A stretch of 64,000 bases of DNA from Algoriphagus lutimaris (lineage in GTDB: Bacteria > Bacteroidota > Bacteroidia > Cytophagales > Cyclobacteriaceae). The DNA lies in the NCBI RefSeq assembly GCF_017051705.1, contig NZ_JAFIDJ010000001.1, forward strand, positions 558,001 through 622,000, given 5' to 3'. The notes under the pieces are model-generated. The model did no database searches. It was not told the origin of the DNA and worked only from the letters and a program-made list of their open reading frames with translations. Both the position numbers and the translations under genes were made by a program. How positions within the stretch are numbered: the first letter of the stretch is position 1; the number at the start of each line of letters is the position of its first letter. Below, in pieces: positions 36,835-46,508 of this stretch.

Positions 36835-37849
36835 GAATAAAACACTTTTAATTACCGGGGGAACAGGGTCCTTTGGAAATGCGGTATTAAAAAAATTCAT
36901 CTATTCTGATTTTATCGATGAGATCAGAATTTTTTCAAGAGATGAAAAAAAGCAACATGATATGCGGGTCGCTTTAAATGACCCTAAGGTGAAATTCTAT
37001 ATCGGTGACGTAAGGGATTATCATAGCCTAGATTTGGCTATGAAAGGAGTGGATTACGTTTTTCAAGCTGCTGCTTTAAAACAGGTCCCTTCCTGTGAAT
37101 TTTTTCCTATGGAAGCTACTAAGACCAATGTATATGGGACAGAAAATGTAATTAGGGCATCTGTAGCTAATGGAGTCAAGAATGTTATTTGTTTGAGTAC
37201 GGATAAAGCTGCGTATCCCATCAATGCAATGGGTATGACAAAGGCCTTGATGGAGAAAGTGGCTGTAGCAGAATCTAGAAATATACCTGGTGATAGGACT
37301 ACGGTATGCCTAACAAGATATGGGAATGTCATGGCTTCTCGTGGTTCTGTAATTCCTCTTTTCGTAGATCAATTAAAATCAGGAAAACCTTTAAGTATTA
37401 CTGACCCCGCTATGACTCGTTATCTAATGTCCTTGGATGAAGCTGTTGATTTAGTAATGTTTGCTTTTGAGAATGGGAAGCAAGGTGATTTGTTTGTGCA
37501 GAAGGCTCCAGCCTCTACAATTGGTGATTTAGCCACAGCCTTATTGGAATTATTTGAAGTCAGCAATCCGATTAATATTATTGGAACTCGACATGGAGAA
37601 AAGTTATATGAAACCCTTTGTACCAGGGAAGAAATGGCAAAGGCTAAGGATATGGGGGGGTTTTATCGAATTCCTGCAGATAATAGGGATTTAAACTATG
37701 GGAGTTACTTCACTGAAGGAGACACAAAAGCTTCTAATCTAGAGGACTACAATTCACATAATACCAGAAGGTTGACCATTCCTGAGATCAAAGAAAAATT
37801 AATAAGCTTGGAATATATCCAGGATGAACTAAAAAATTGGAAGAAATAA
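36827..37849 (+). CDS. fnlA: UDP-GlcNAc 4,6-dehydratase/epimerase (CapE/FnlA-like)
   Basis: This 340-residue SDR catalyses the first step to UDP-L-FucNAc: inverting 4,6-dehydration of UDP-GlcNAc, with epimerisation in this subfamily. The NADP motif is T-G-G-T-G-S-F-G-N (10-18). The S-T-D-K-A segment is followed by M135-G-M-T-K139, so the catalytic Tyr of ordinary SDRs is replaced by Met as in CapE-type enzymes. The ATG at 36827 overlaps the preceding gene by 8 bp; longer in-frame starts would add a hydrophobic leader with no purpose. FnlC and reductase genes follow, completing the pathway. Base composition returns to that of the flanks here. Confidence 0.92.
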   Translation: MFKNKTLLITGGTGSFGNAVLKKFIYSDFIDEIRIFSRDEKKQHDMRVALNDPKVKFYIGDVRDYHSLDLAMKGVDYVFQAAALKQVPSCEFFPMEATKTNVYGTENVIRASVANGVKNVICLSTDKAAYPINAMGMTKALMEKVAVAESRNIPGDRTTVCLTRYGNVMASRGSVIPLFVDQLKSGKPLSITDPAMTRYLMSLDEAVDLVMFAFENGKQGDLFVQKAPASTIGDLATALLELFEVSNPINIIGTRHGEKLYETLCTREEMAKAKDMGGFYRIPADNRDLNYGSYFTEGDTKASNLEDYNSHNTRRLTIPEIKEKLISLEYIQDELKNWKK

Positions 37850-38973
37850 TGGATGCCAAATTGAAAGTTGTTACGGTAGTAGGTACGCGTCCAGAGATTA
37901 TACGATTGGCAGAGTGTATAAAAAAATGCGATGAGTTTTTCGATCATACATTAGTTCATACTGGACAGAATTACGATTACACACTAAATCAGATTTTCTT
38001 TGATGATCTTCAGCTTAGAGAACCTGATCACTATTTAAATGTGGCTGGCAAACATTTAGGGGAGACTATAGGGAATGTAATTGCTAAATCTTATGAGTTA
38101 TTATCCGAGATTAAGCCAGATGCAATATTAGTCTTGGGTGATACCAACAGCGTTTTATGTACGATTGCAGCAAAAAGACTTAAAATCCCTATTTTCCATA
38201 TGGAAGCAGGAAATCGCTGTTTTGATCAAAATGTGCCGGAAGAAATAAACCGGAAAATCTCTGATCATATCTCAGATATTAATTTGACCTACACAGAAAA
38301 TAGCAGAAGATATTTGCTGAGTGAAGGCTTTCGAAAAGATCACGTATTTGTAACAGGGTCTCCGCTCAAAGAAGTTTTGAATAAATATGAAGTTGAAATT
38401 CTTGAATCTAATGTGGTGAACAGGCTCGGGCTAGAACCGAAGGAGTTTATAGTAGTAAGTTCACATCGAGAAGAAAATATTGATCTTAAAGATCATTTCA
38501 ATATTTTGTCTGAGGCCTTAAATGCAGTGGCTGAAAAATACCAGATGCCAATCATCTTCAGTACACATCCGAGGACGAGGAATAAAATCAAAGCCAGTGG
38601 AATCCAATTTCATAAATTGATCAGAAATATTGAACCTCTGGGATTCTTCGATTATGTGAAGTTGCAAAAGGAGGCTTTTGTAGTACTTTCTGATTCAGGA
38701 ACAATTTCGGAAGAATCAGCAATGATGGATTTTCCAGCTGTAAGCATCCGAACTAGCACTGAAAGACCTGAGGCTATTGATGCCGGAACAATTGTGCTAG
38801 GTGGAATCACTACAGAAAGTATGCTTCAGTCTATTCCCATTGCACAAGAACTACAAGAAAGCGGGCAAGCACATCTTCCTTTGGAATATCAGGTGACTAA
38901 CTGCTCTACTCGGGTGATTAGAGCGATTCAGAGTTATACTTCAATTGTTAACAAGGTTACTTGGAATAAATAA
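37849..38973 (+). CDS. fnlC: UDP-N-acetylhexosamine 2-epimerase (FnlC/CapG-like)
   Basis: This 374-residue non-hydrolysing 2-epimerase of the WecB family has the N-terminal T-V-V-G-T-R-P-E-I-I-R, then H-T-G-Q-N-Y-D, H-M-E-A-G-N-R-C, and S-D-S-G-T-I-S-E-E. That is the full signature including the catalytic acidic residues. In the FucNAc pathway this enzyme makes the last step, C2 epimerisation. The ATG at 37849 overlaps the preceding stop as TAATG; a TTG four codons upstream is less likely. The next gene starts at the last base of this one. Confidence 0.92.
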   Translation: MDAKLKVVTVVGTRPEIIRLAECIKKCDEFFDHTLVHTGQNYDYTLNQIFFDDLQLREPDHYLNVAGKHLGETIGNVIAKSYELLSEIKPDAILVLGDTNSVLCTIAAKRLKIPIFHMEAGNRCFDQNVPEEINRKISDHISDINLTYTENSRRYLLSEGFRKDHVFVTGSPLKEVLNKYEVEILESNVVNRLGLEPKEFIVVSSHREENIDLKDHFNILSEALNAVAEKYQMPIIFSTHPRTRNKIKASGIQFHKLIRNIEPLGFFDYVKLQKEAFVVLSDSGTISEESAMMDFPAVSIRTSTERPEAIDAGTIVLGGITTESMLQSIPIAQELQESGQAHLPLEYQVTNCSTRVIRAIQSYTSIVNKVTWNK

Positions 38974-39839
38974 TGCAAAAGGTACTAATATTAGGATCAA
39001 CTGGAATGCTTGGTCATCAAGTATTTTTCAATTTGGAGTCATCTGAAGAGTTTGAAATTTTTGATTTATCCTTTAGGAATAAGCTAAGAGAGGAAACGAT
39101 AATTTGTGATATTACGGATTTCAACAAGCTCGAAGGTATTATCAAAGAAATTGTACCAGATGTAATAATTAACTGCATTGGAATTTTAATAAAAGGGTCT
39201 AATCAAAACCCCAAAAATTCGATATTAATCAATGCTTATTTCCCCCACTGGCTAATGAGCATTGCTGATGAAATTGATTCAAAAGTGATTCATATTTCTA
39301 CAGACTGTGTTTTTTCCGGAAAAAAGGGAGCTTATGTAGAGTCTGATTTTCGAGATGCTGATGACGTTTATGGAAGAGGAAAAGCTTTAGGGGAATTATT
39401 TTCTGAGAAGCATCTCACCTTACGAACTTCCATAATAGGCCCCGAGATAAAGCAGAATGGTGAAGGCCTGTTCCATTGGTTCATGAATCAAAAAGCAGAA
39501 ACAAATGGATTCACCAAAGCATTATGGGGCGGGGTAACCACTACCGAGCTTAGTAAGTCCATAAGAAAGGCTATAGATGAAGACTTAAATGGTCTGTATC
39601 ATATAACAAATGGTGTAGCCATTTCAAAATTTGACCTTCTAAATCTGTTTAATAAAACCTTTGAAAGAGGGCTTAAGATTAATGCGATTGAAGGTAAAAG
39701 AGTTGATAAAAGCTTAAAGAGTGAAAAAATTGATGTGGATTTTGCTATACCATCTTATGAGTTCATGATTAAAGAAATGAAAGATCATATGGAGAAAAAC
39801 AACTCCATTTATTCATCCATCTACCCAGATGCAGGATAA
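38973..39839 (+). CDS. Sugar-nucleotide 4-reductase (RmlD/FnlB-like SDR)
   Basis: This 288-residue protein is an RmlD-like SDR: G-S-T-G-M-L-G-H at the cofactor site, I-N-C-I-G, S-T-D-C-V-F-S-G, and Y-G-R-G-K as the Y-x-x-x-K pair. By position between the 2-epimerase and a WbuB-like transferase it should be the C4 reductase of the UDP-L-FucNAc pathway. The equivalent Staphylococcus CapF is about 370 residues with a C-terminal cupin; that cupin is missing here, but a separate RmlC-like cupin is encoded 1.2 kb downstream. Confidence 0.85.
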   Translation: MQKVLILGSTGMLGHQVFFNLESSEEFEIFDLSFRNKLREETIICDITDFNKLEGIIKEIVPDVIINCIGILIKGSNQNPKNSILINAYFPHWLMSIADEIDSKVIHISTDCVFSGKKGAYVESDFRDADDVYGRGKALGELFSEKHLTLRTSIIGPEIKQNGEGLFHWFMNQKAETNGFTKALWGGVTTTELSKSIRKAIDEDLNGLYHITNGVAISKFDLLNLFNKTFERGLKINAIEGKRVDKSLKSEKIDVDFAIPSYEFMIKEMKDHMEKNNSIYSSIYPDAG

Positions 39840-41025
39840 GCGTATTTTGATTATAGGGGAGGCTTTTTTCCCTGAAGAATTTGTAATCAATGATTTAGCT
39901 AGTCATTGGAAAAATGAAGGCTATAAGGTGGAAGTTCTAACAAGAACTCCCTCTTATCCATTCGGGAAAACAATTTCAGGTTACAAAAACAAACTATATC
40001 AAAAGACCTATTTTCAAGATATACCCATTCATAGGGTGCCAGTGATTGAAGGATATCAAAAAAGCAAGGTGATTAAAATTCTTAATTACGTTTCTTTCGT
40101 ATTTTTCACTTCAATTGTAAGTCTATTTATCGGCAAAAAGTTTGATAGAATTTTTATTTATCAAACAGGACCCTTAACCGTTGCTTTGCCAGGAGTTTTA
40201 ATAAAAAAAATATATTCTAAAAATTTGACCATCTGGACACAAGATTTATGGCCCGACACAGTATATGCTTATGGATTTAGGTCAAATAAAATTTTAGATT
40301 TAAGTTTAAATACTCTTGTGAAGTTGGTTTATAATTCTTCAGATAATATTGCAGTCTCCTGTAAGGGTTTTGCCCCCAAGTTAAGGGCCTATTTAAATTT
40401 TCACAAGGATATCTCATGGATACCTAATTGGTCAATTATTAGTCAGCCTAGTACAAAAAAAATACAACTTCCTGGTCGAATTAATTTTACTTTCGCAGGA
40501 AATGTAGGGAAAGTACAAAATCTTGATCAAGTAGTCCTCGGTTTCAAAAGGGCAGTGATTGATTTTCCGGAGGCTTATTTAAACATTGTAGGAGACGGTT
40601 CTTTTCTTGAGGATTTAAAAAAACTTGTGAAAGAAGAGAAAATCACAAATGTAAATTTTGTGGGAAGGAAGCCATTAAGCGAAATGCCTAATTATTTTGA
40701 GGCTAGTGATATATTATTGATATCCCTAGTTGATGCCCCAATTTATGAAATAATGATCCCAAGTAAGTTTCAGACTTACCTCCAATATAAAAAACCAATC
40801 TTCGCAGTAATGAAAGGAGAAGTTCCTGATTTAATTCGGGAGTATAAATTGGGGTATAGTGCTGATTCAAATGATGTTGAAATGATAGGCAAAGGCTTTA
40901 GGGAACTAATGTCGCTCTCAGCGCAAGAATTGAATGAAATGAGTTTGTCAGCTCAAATATTATTGGATCAATCGTTTGATAGAGCAAAAAATCTTAATGA
41001 ATTAACCAGAATTTCTTTTGAATAA
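39829..41025 (+). CDS. WbuB-like glycosyltransferase (GT4)
   Basis: This 398-residue protein has the WbuB-type N-terminus (I-L-I-I-G-E-A-F-F-P-E-E-F, T-R-T-P-S-Y-P-F-G-K), the W-T-Q-D-L-W-P-D-T-V motif, and a GT4 C-terminal domain with F-A-G-N-V-G-K-V-Q-N and I-M-I-P-S-K-F-Q-T-Y. In Escherichia coli and Pseudomonas loci, WbuB relatives follow the fnl/wbj genes and transfer L-FucNAc. The same order here supports that donor. It overlaps both neighbours by 8-11 bp. Confidence 0.87.
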   Translation: MQDKRILIIGEAFFPEEFVINDLASHWKNEGYKVEVLTRTPSYPFGKTISGYKNKLYQKTYFQDIPIHRVPVIEGYQKSKVIKILNYVSFVFFTSIVSLFIGKKFDRIFIYQTGPLTVALPGVLIKKIYSKNLTIWTQDLWPDTVYAYGFRSNKILDLSLNTLVKLVYNSSDNIAVSCKGFAPKLRAYLNFHKDISWIPNWSIISQPSTKKIQLPGRINFTFAGNVGKVQNLDQVVLGFKRAVIDFPEAYLNIVGDGSFLEDLKKLVKEEKITNVNFVGRKPLSEMPNYFEASDILLISLVDAPIYEIMIPSKFQTYLQYKKPIFAVMKGEVPDLIREYKLGYSADSNDVEMIGKGFRELMSLSAQELNEMSLSAQILLDQSFDRAKNLNELTRISFE

Positions 41026-41443
41026 ACCAACTCTTATTCCAGTCTCAATCTACAAAGATGAGCGTGGAGAATTACGCTATTGCAATGAATTTGATCTATC
41101 AAATTCAAAGCGTTTTTATTCAATATCATTTGGTGTTAAAGATCAAATTAGAGCTTGGCAGGGACATAAGATTGAAACCAAATCAATTATTCCCATTCGA
41201 GGAATTACAAAGATCGTGTTGGTGAAAGTTGAGGATTTTGAAAATGCTCATCCTGGGGACATCTATGAGTTTATTTTAGATTCAGATGCTCCAAATATTC
41301 TTATTGTACCAGGAGGCTATGCTAATGGCTTTCAATCAAAATCTAAGGATTCATCTATAATGATTTTCTCAGATTCTTCACTTGAAGACTCAAAAAATGA
41401 TGATTATAGGTTTGACAAAGACGAGTTCTTTAAATGGAATTAG
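41018..41443 (+). CDS. RmlC-like cupin (sugar epimerase-like)
   Basis: This 141-residue single cupin resembles the RmlC/WxcM group: D-E-R-G-E-L near the N-terminus, R-A-W-Q-G-H with the conserved His, I-R-G at the turn, and V-P-G-G-Y-A-N-G-F in the second cupin motif. It begins with TTG, overlapping the transferase gene by 8 bp. Possible roles are C3 epimerisation in the FucNAc pathway (replacing the CapF cupin) or a 3,4-ketoisomerase. In E. coli O26 an unrelated-looking cupin, WbuC, occupies the same place. Function is inferred from context. Confidence 0.75.
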   Translation: MNKPTLIPVSIYKDERGELRYCNEFDLSNSKRFYSISFGVKDQIRAWQGHKIETKSIIPIRGITKIVLVKVEDFENAHPGDIYEFILDSDAPNILIVPGGYANGFQSKSKDSSIMIFSDSSLEDSKNDDYRFDKDEFFKWN

Positions 41444-41444
41444 G

Positions 41445-43124
41445 TTGAGATATCTGCTTACTATATTGCTCATTATTACCTCTTATATAGGATTTACCTC
41501 AGCCCAATCCTTGCCCGCAAATTTCCCGGTTCTCGAAGAAGTTGTTCGAAGAAGCCAATTGGATTCTACAGGTTTCTATTCTTCTTTTTTATTGAGACCC
41601 ACTCTTCCATTTGATTCTACATATACAAGTTTAGATCCCTATGGCTGGTTTGCCGATCTACCAAATGAGGTTAATTTGGGGCTTTTGCCGGTAGTGAATA
41701 CTACTCGAATTTTAACTGGTAGACCTTATGGTTGGGGAGATTATGGGTTAATTCCAAATCCAGGCATTCAAACCTATTTTTCGGGAGGAATTCAGGCCAA
41801 ATATAAATTCATAAACTTCACATTTCGTCCTGAAATTGTAATTGCTCAAAATTCTGGTTTTATTACTGGATTGGAAGAGATGTCCAATTCCCATATAAAG
41901 GATAGATTCTTTTTTTGGAATTGGGGAGATTTTCCTGAAAGATTCGGAAAAGGTTGGTATTATAGCCCATGGTGGGGGCAGTCAAAATTAACTTTTCAAT
42001 ATGGCGCATTTGAAATTGGGGCAGCTACAGAAAACATCTGGTGGGGTCCTGGGCAATTTAATTCCTTAACTTTTTCAAATAATGCCCAAGGTTTTCCTCA
42101 TTTGACATTCAATACAACAAAGCCTGCAAAAACTTTTTTAGGAAATTTTGAAGGACAGTTAATAATGGGGAGGTTGGAAAACTCAGGGATTTCTCCCTCT
42201 CAAAACCAAGAGTTGAATTCCCTTTATTTCACTCAATTTTCAGGAGATTGGAGGTATTTAAATGCCATTTCTATTTCTTATAACCCTAAATGGGTGCCGG
42301 GATTATTTCTTGGGTTTGCACGAACTTTTCAACAGTATAATGCAAACAGGGGAAATGCATTCTTAGACTGGTTTCCAGTTTTTGAAGGTTTTCAGAAAAA
42401 AAATGTTTTTGATAATGGGAATACGGTAGGGTATGATGGGAATGGTAGAGATCAAACGTTTACTTTATTTGGTAGATTTATTGTTCCTAAGGCTCAGGCA
42501 GAAATTTACTTTGAATATGGTAGAAGGGATCATGCTTACAATTGGAGGGAATTTATACTGAACCCAGAACATGCTAGAGCCTATATTTTTGGCTTTAACA
42601 AATTAATAGAGATTCGAAATTCGAGTAAAAAACTTTTAATTCGAAGTGAAATTACGCATCAACAAGAATCTCTAAATAGAATTATAAGGCATAGTATAAA
42701 AGGCGGACTGTCTTGGCATACCCATAATCCAGCAAGAGGTTTTGTTAATTATGGTCAACCGTTAGGGGTTGGAGTAGGCGTAGGATCCAATGTTCAAACT
42801 TTTGAATTATCTTTAGTTGAAAAAGTAGATAAAATTGGATTGATTATGGAGAGGCTAGCCAATAATCAAGATTTTTACTATAAAGCTCAACTACAGGAAA
42901 CAGAACGCAAACCCTGGGTGGACCTATCATTGGGATTCCTGTATGACAAACAATTCAATAATCTCTTACTGAGCTCTAAGTTGCAAATTATTCATGCTCG
43001 AAATTATCAGTGGCAGTTGGATCCTACTAGTACGCCCGATTTTCCAAAAGGGAAAAATTTAACTTCATTTTTAGCTCAAACTAGTTTGATCTATTTTTGG
43101 AATAAGAATTTGAACAACAAGTAA
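41445..43124 (+). CDS. wzi: Capsule assembly outer-membrane protein, Wzi family
   Basis: This beta-barrel protein anchors capsule at the surface. From TTG at 41445 it is 559 residues, with a compact signal peptide (M-R-Y-L-L-T-I-L-L-I ... T-S-A-Q). An ATG at 41382 would give a 62-bp overlap with the cupin gene and a long polar leader, so TTG is preferred. The body is rich in aromatic residues and alternating strands, with family segments W-W-G-Q-S-K, N-I-W-W-G-P-G-Q-F-N and R-F-G-K-G-W-Y. It immediately follows the cupin stop and precedes the sulfur genes by 11 bp, tying those genes into the capsule operon. Confidence 0.88.
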   Translation: MRYLLTILLIITSYIGFTSAQSLPANFPVLEEVVRRSQLDSTGFYSSFLLRPTLPFDSTYTSLDPYGWFADLPNEVNLGLLPVVNTTRILTGRPYGWGDYGLIPNPGIQTYFSGGIQAKYKFINFTFRPEIVIAQNSGFITGLEEMSNSHIKDRFFFWNWGDFPERFGKGWYYSPWWGQSKLTFQYGAFEIGAATENIWWGPGQFNSLTFSNNAQGFPHLTFNTTKPAKTFLGNFEGQLIMGRLENSGISPSQNQELNSLYFTQFSGDWRYLNAISISYNPKWVPGLFLGFARTFQQYNANRGNAFLDWFPVFEGFQKKNVFDNGNTVGYDGNGRDQTFTLFGRFIVPKAQAEIYFEYGRRDHAYNWREFILNPEHARAYIFGFNKLIEIRNSSKKLLIRSEITHQQESLNRIIRHSIKGGLSWHTHNPARGFVNYGQPLGVGVGVGSNVQTFELSLVEKVDKIGLIMERLANNQDFYYKAQLQETERKPWVDLSLGFLYDKQFNNLLLSSKLQIIHARNYQWQLDPTSTPDFPKGKNLTSFLAQTSLIYFWNKNLNNK

Positions 43125-43135
43125 TTTAGTTTGAT

Positions 43136-44893
43136 TTGACTTTTAATATAATAATTACCACTGTTTTGGTAATAGGCTTAGTTCTCACTCTTTACAAAAA
43201 TTTGCTAAAGCCATCCTTAGCATTTGTATTGGTGGTTTTTGCTTTTGTTATATTAAAGGTGATTTCTATAGAGGATTTTTTACAGGGATTCGCAAACAAG
43301 CAAATTATCCTCATATTTCTTTTGATCATTTTGACCTCTGGAATACAGAAAAACCTAGGAAAGGGTTTTTTTTATGCTTTATTTAAAAAGAGCCTTTCTC
43401 CTTTTCAGTTTCGGTTTAGAATGATGCTGACAGTTTCAGGTCTGTCCAGTATGCTCAATAATACTCCCGTGGTGGCTTTTATGATTCCTTACGTAAAGAA
43501 TTGGTCAGAAAGCAACGGGCATTCCGCCTCTAAATTCTTGATTCCACTTTCTTTCGCTACTATCCTCGGAGGAATGATCACCATAGTTGGTACTTCAACC
43601 AATTTGGTTTTAAATGGGCTGATTGTCCAATCTGGACTTCCTTCTCTAAACTATTCAGATTTCTTATTCTTAGGAGGAATTGTCACCTGTTTGGGCTTAC
43701 TTTACTTGGCTTTTTTTTCTGAAAAAATGTTGCCGAAAACGACCACCCGAAAGGAAAGTTTGTTGGAGCATCTAAATGAATACTTGGTAGAGACAAAGGT
43801 GAATCCAAGTTCAGTTTTGATAGGGAAAACCATAGAAGAGGCGGGTTTGAGGCATTTAAAGAATTTGTTTTTGGTTGAGATCAAAAGAGGAGAAAGAAGT
43901 ATCACCGCTGTGTCTTCGGATAGAATCATTCATTCTGAAGATGTACTTTTTTTTGCTGGGAATACCCAATCAATTCTTAATTTGATCAATGATAATAATG
44001 GGTTGGAGCTTCCAGACACCTCCCATTTAGTTAGAAATGGCTTTTCAGCAATGACCGAAGCCGTCATTCCATCTGGAAGTGGATTGGTAGGGATTTCTCT
44101 TAAAGAATTGGGATTTAGGGATAGATATAAGGCCTCAGTGATATCGGTCTATAGAAAAGGGGAAAAGGTAAAGGAGAACTTAGGTGAGATTCAATTGAAG
44201 GAGGGGGATTTATTATTGCTTCTATGTTCCAAGGATTTTTCCAAGGTAATATCTAACCGGGACTTGATTGTGCTTTCCAAATCTGTAGAAGTTCAAACGG
44301 AACTTTCATTAAAAAAAACCCTTCCGAGCATTCTTTCATTAGGAATTATTTTGATTGGTATATTTGGATTAATAGATTTATTTCTTGCTGCTTTTGTGGG
44401 TATTTTAGTTATGACTCTATTCAATGTCATTAATCTGAATGAGATTAAATCGGCCATTGATGTGGATCTGTTAATTATTTTAGTCTCTGCCTTAGCTGTG
44501 GGGGTAGCAATTCAAAAATCTGGATTGGCTACATTTTTGGTTCAGCAGATCTACCATATCTTTACGAACTTGAATCCTTTAGGAGCGATTAGCATTCTAT
44601 TTCTTTTGACTTTAGGATTGACCGTCTTAATCACTAATGCGGCTGCTGTTTCCATCATGTTTCCGGTAGCCTATGAAATGGGTTTGGGTTTTGGTGAAAG
44701 CCTAACCCCTTACTTTATAGCCATTGCCTTTGCTGCTTCTGCAGATTTTATGACCCCAATAGGTTATCAAACTAATCTGATGGTACTTGGTCCTGGGAAT
44801 TATAAATTTTCAGATTATACTCGAATAGGCTTGCCTTTGACATTAATCTACTCAAGCGTAGTGATCACCTTTATTTATTTATACTATTTCTAA
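43136..44893 (+). CDS. SLC13-family anion permease with RCK_C domains (putative sulfate importer)
   Basis: This 585-residue membrane protein has paired SLC13/DASS half-transporters. The first half contains [12 protein letters not shown] and [10 protein letters not shown]; the second contains [11 protein letters not shown] and P-I-G-Y-Q-T-N. Between them lie two TrkA-C-like (RCK_C) domains at about 210-370. Such permeases in bacteria often carry sulfate; being 1 bp ahead of cysC and near cysDN and cysQ supports sulfate here. The start is TTG 11 bp after the Wzi stop. No signal peptide. Confidence 0.87.
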   Translation: MTFNIIITTVLVIGLVLTLYKNLLKPSLAFVLVVFAFVILKVISIEDFLQGFANKQIILIFLLIILTSGIQKNLGKGFFYALFKKSLSPFQFRFRMMLTVSGLSSMLNNTPVVAFMIPYVKNWSESNGHSASKFLIPLSFATILGGMITIVGTSTNLVLNGLIVQSGLPSLNYSDFLFLGGIVTCLGLLYLAFFSEKMLPKTTTRKESLLEHLNEYLVETKVNPSSVLIGKTIEEAGLRHLKNLFLVEIKRGERSITAVSSDRIIHSEDVLFFAGNTQSILNLINDNNGLELPDTSHLVRNGFSAMTEAVIPSGSGLVGISLKELGFRDRYKASVISVYRKGEKVKENLGEIQLKEGDLLLLLCSKDFSKVISNRDLIVLSKSVEVQTELSLKKTLPSILSLGIILIGIFGLIDLFLAAFVGILVMTLFNVINLNEIKSAIDVDLLIILVSALAVGVAIQKSGLATFLVQQIYHIFTNLNPLGAISILFLLTLGLTVLITNAAAVSIMFPVAYEMGLGFGESLTPYFIAIAFAASADFMTPIGYQTNLMVLGPGNYKFSDYTRIGLPLTLIYSSVVITFIYLYYF

Positions 44894-44894
44894 A

Positions 44895-45488
44895 ATGGAA
44901 AATAATATACATCCCACTTTATTTAAGATAACTGGTCAACAGAGAAAGGAACGCTTAAAGCAACAACCCAAGTTGATATGGTTTACAGGGCTTTCAGGTT
45001 CTGGAAAGTCTACCTTGGCTAATGCAGTAGAAACTCAGTTGTTTGAGGATGGTTTTATGACCTATTTATTGGATGGTGATAATATCCGTACTGGATTAAA
45101 TAAGGATTTGGGCTTTTCTGATGAAGATCGTGTCGAAAATATCCGCAGAATAGCTGAAGTAGCTAAATTGATGATGGATGCAGGGCTTTTGGTGGTTTCT
45201 GCATTTATTTCTCCTTTCAGAGTTGAACGTGAAATGATCTCTAACTTGGTGGGGGAAGAAAATTTTTTGGAAGTTTTTGTAGACTGTCCAATAGAGGTTT
45301 GTGAGCAGCGAGATGTAAAAGGCCTTTATGCAAAAGCCAGAAAGGGAATCATCAAAAATTTTACTGGAATAGATTCTCCCTATGAAAAACCTTTGAAACC
45401 ATCAGTACATATTCATTCAGATCAAGAAGAATTAAGAGATTCTGTATTAAAAGTAATTAAAACAATTTCGGCAAATATTTGCCATTAA
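44895..45488 (+). CDS. cysC: Adenylylsulfate (APS) kinase
   Basis: This 197-residue enzyme phosphorylates APS to PAPS. The P-loop is G-L-S-G-S-G-K-S-T (32-40), followed by [10 protein letters not shown], the phosphoacceptor-type S-A-F-I-S-P-F-R, and the lid [10 protein letters not shown]. All are canonical. It is free-standing, not fused to CysN. It starts 1 bp after the SLC13 gene and ends 22 bp before cysD. Confidence 0.96.
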   Translation: MENNIHPTLFKITGQQRKERLKQQPKLIWFTGLSGSGKSTLANAVETQLFEDGFMTYLLDGDNIRTGLNKDLGFSDEDRVENIRRIAEVAKLMMDAGLLVVSAFISPFRVEREMISNLVGEENFLEVFVDCPIEVCEQRDVKGLYAKARKGIIKNFTGIDSPYEKPLKPSVHIHSDQEELRDSVLKVIKTISANICH

Positions 45489-45510
45489 ATTCAACCCAGA
45501 AAAACAAATA

Positions 45511-46416
45511 ATGGGACAATATTATTTATCACATTTAAAAGAATTAGAAGCAGAAGCAATATTCATAATCAGGGAGGTGGTGTCTCAATTTGAAAAGCCT
45601 GCTTTATTGTTTTCAGGAGGCAAAGATAGTATTTTACTCGCTCACTTGGCAAAGAAAGCATTTTTCCCAGCAAAGATTCCTTTTCCTTTAATTCATATTG
45701 ATACAGGACATAATTTTCCTGAAACTCTTAAGTTCCGAGATAATTTGGTCAGAGAATTAGGGGTTCAATTGGTTGTAGGCTCTGTTCAAGAAAGTATTGA
45801 TAAGGGAAGAGTTCGGGAGGAGACCGGGGTTAATGCAAGTAGAAATGCTTTACAAACCGTAACGCTGTTGGATACGTTGGAGAAGTTGAAAATCGATGCA
45901 GCTATGGGAGGAGCAAGAAGAGATGAGGAAAAAGCCCGTGCGAAAGAACGCTTCTTTTCACATCGAGATGAGTTTGGTCAATGGGATCCAAAAAATCAAC
46001 GGCCTGAATTATGGAATCTATTTAATGGTAGAAAACACCATGGTGAGCATTTTAGAGTATTCCCTATATCCAATTGGACTGAAATGGATGTTTGGCAATA
46101 TATTAAAGAAGAAAATATAGCATTACCATCCCTATATTTTTCTCATGAAAGAGAATGTGTAGTAAGAGACGAAGTGATTTTGGCTAAATCAGAATATTTG
46201 CCTTTGAAAGAAGGTGAGGAAATTAAAAAATTAAATGTTCGCTATAGAACTTGCGGGGATATGCCTATTACAGGAGCTGTTCTTTCTAATGCGAATACAC
46301 TCGAATTGATCATTGAAGAGGTGGCAACAACAAGAACTACTGAAAGGGGAACGCGGGCTGATGATAAACGAGGAGAAACAGCTATGGAGGATAGAAAGAA
46401 GGCAGGCTATTTCTAA
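45511..46416 (+). CDS. cysD: Sulfate adenylyltransferase small subunit
   Basis: This 301-residue ATP sulfurylase catalytic subunit of the PAPS-reductase fold has PP-loop S35-G-G-K-D-S, H-I-D-T-G-H-N-F, G-G-A-R-R-D-E-E-K-A-R-A-K-E-R and a C-terminal R-G-E-T-A-M-E-D-R-K-K-A-G-Y-F ending, all diagnostic of CysD. With CysN it makes APS from sulfate and ATP. A 92-bp gap to cysN holds a small heptamer microsatellite. Confidence 0.97.
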   Translation: MGQYYLSHLKELEAEAIFIIREVVSQFEKPALLFSGGKDSILLAHLAKKAFFPAKIPFPLIHIDTGHNFPETLKFRDNLVRELGVQLVVGSVQESIDKGRVREETGVNASRNALQTVTLLDTLEKLKIDAAMGGARRDEEKARAKERFFSHRDEFGQWDPKNQRPELWNLFNGRKHHGEHFRVFPISNWTEMDVWQYIKEENIALPSLYFSHERECVVRDEVILAKSEYLPLKEGEEIKKLNVRYRTCGDMPITGAVLSNANTLELIIEEVATTRTTERGTRADDKRGETAMEDRKKAGYF

Positions 46417-46419
46417 AAA

Positions 46420-46454
46420 TAGTTTCTAGTACGTAGAATCAAGTATCTAGATTT
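46420..46454. repeat. Heptamer microsatellite between cysD and cysN
   Basis: Five consecutive 7-bp units: TAGTTTC, TAGTACG, TAGAATC, AAGTATC, TAGATTT. The type resembles the heptamers in the array at 24840-26190 and the units at 26243-26270. Confidence 0.6.
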
Positions 46455-46508
46455 CCTTCCTTAATAATCAACGTTTAACTTTTTAATCTTTAACATTTAA
46501 TTAATTCA

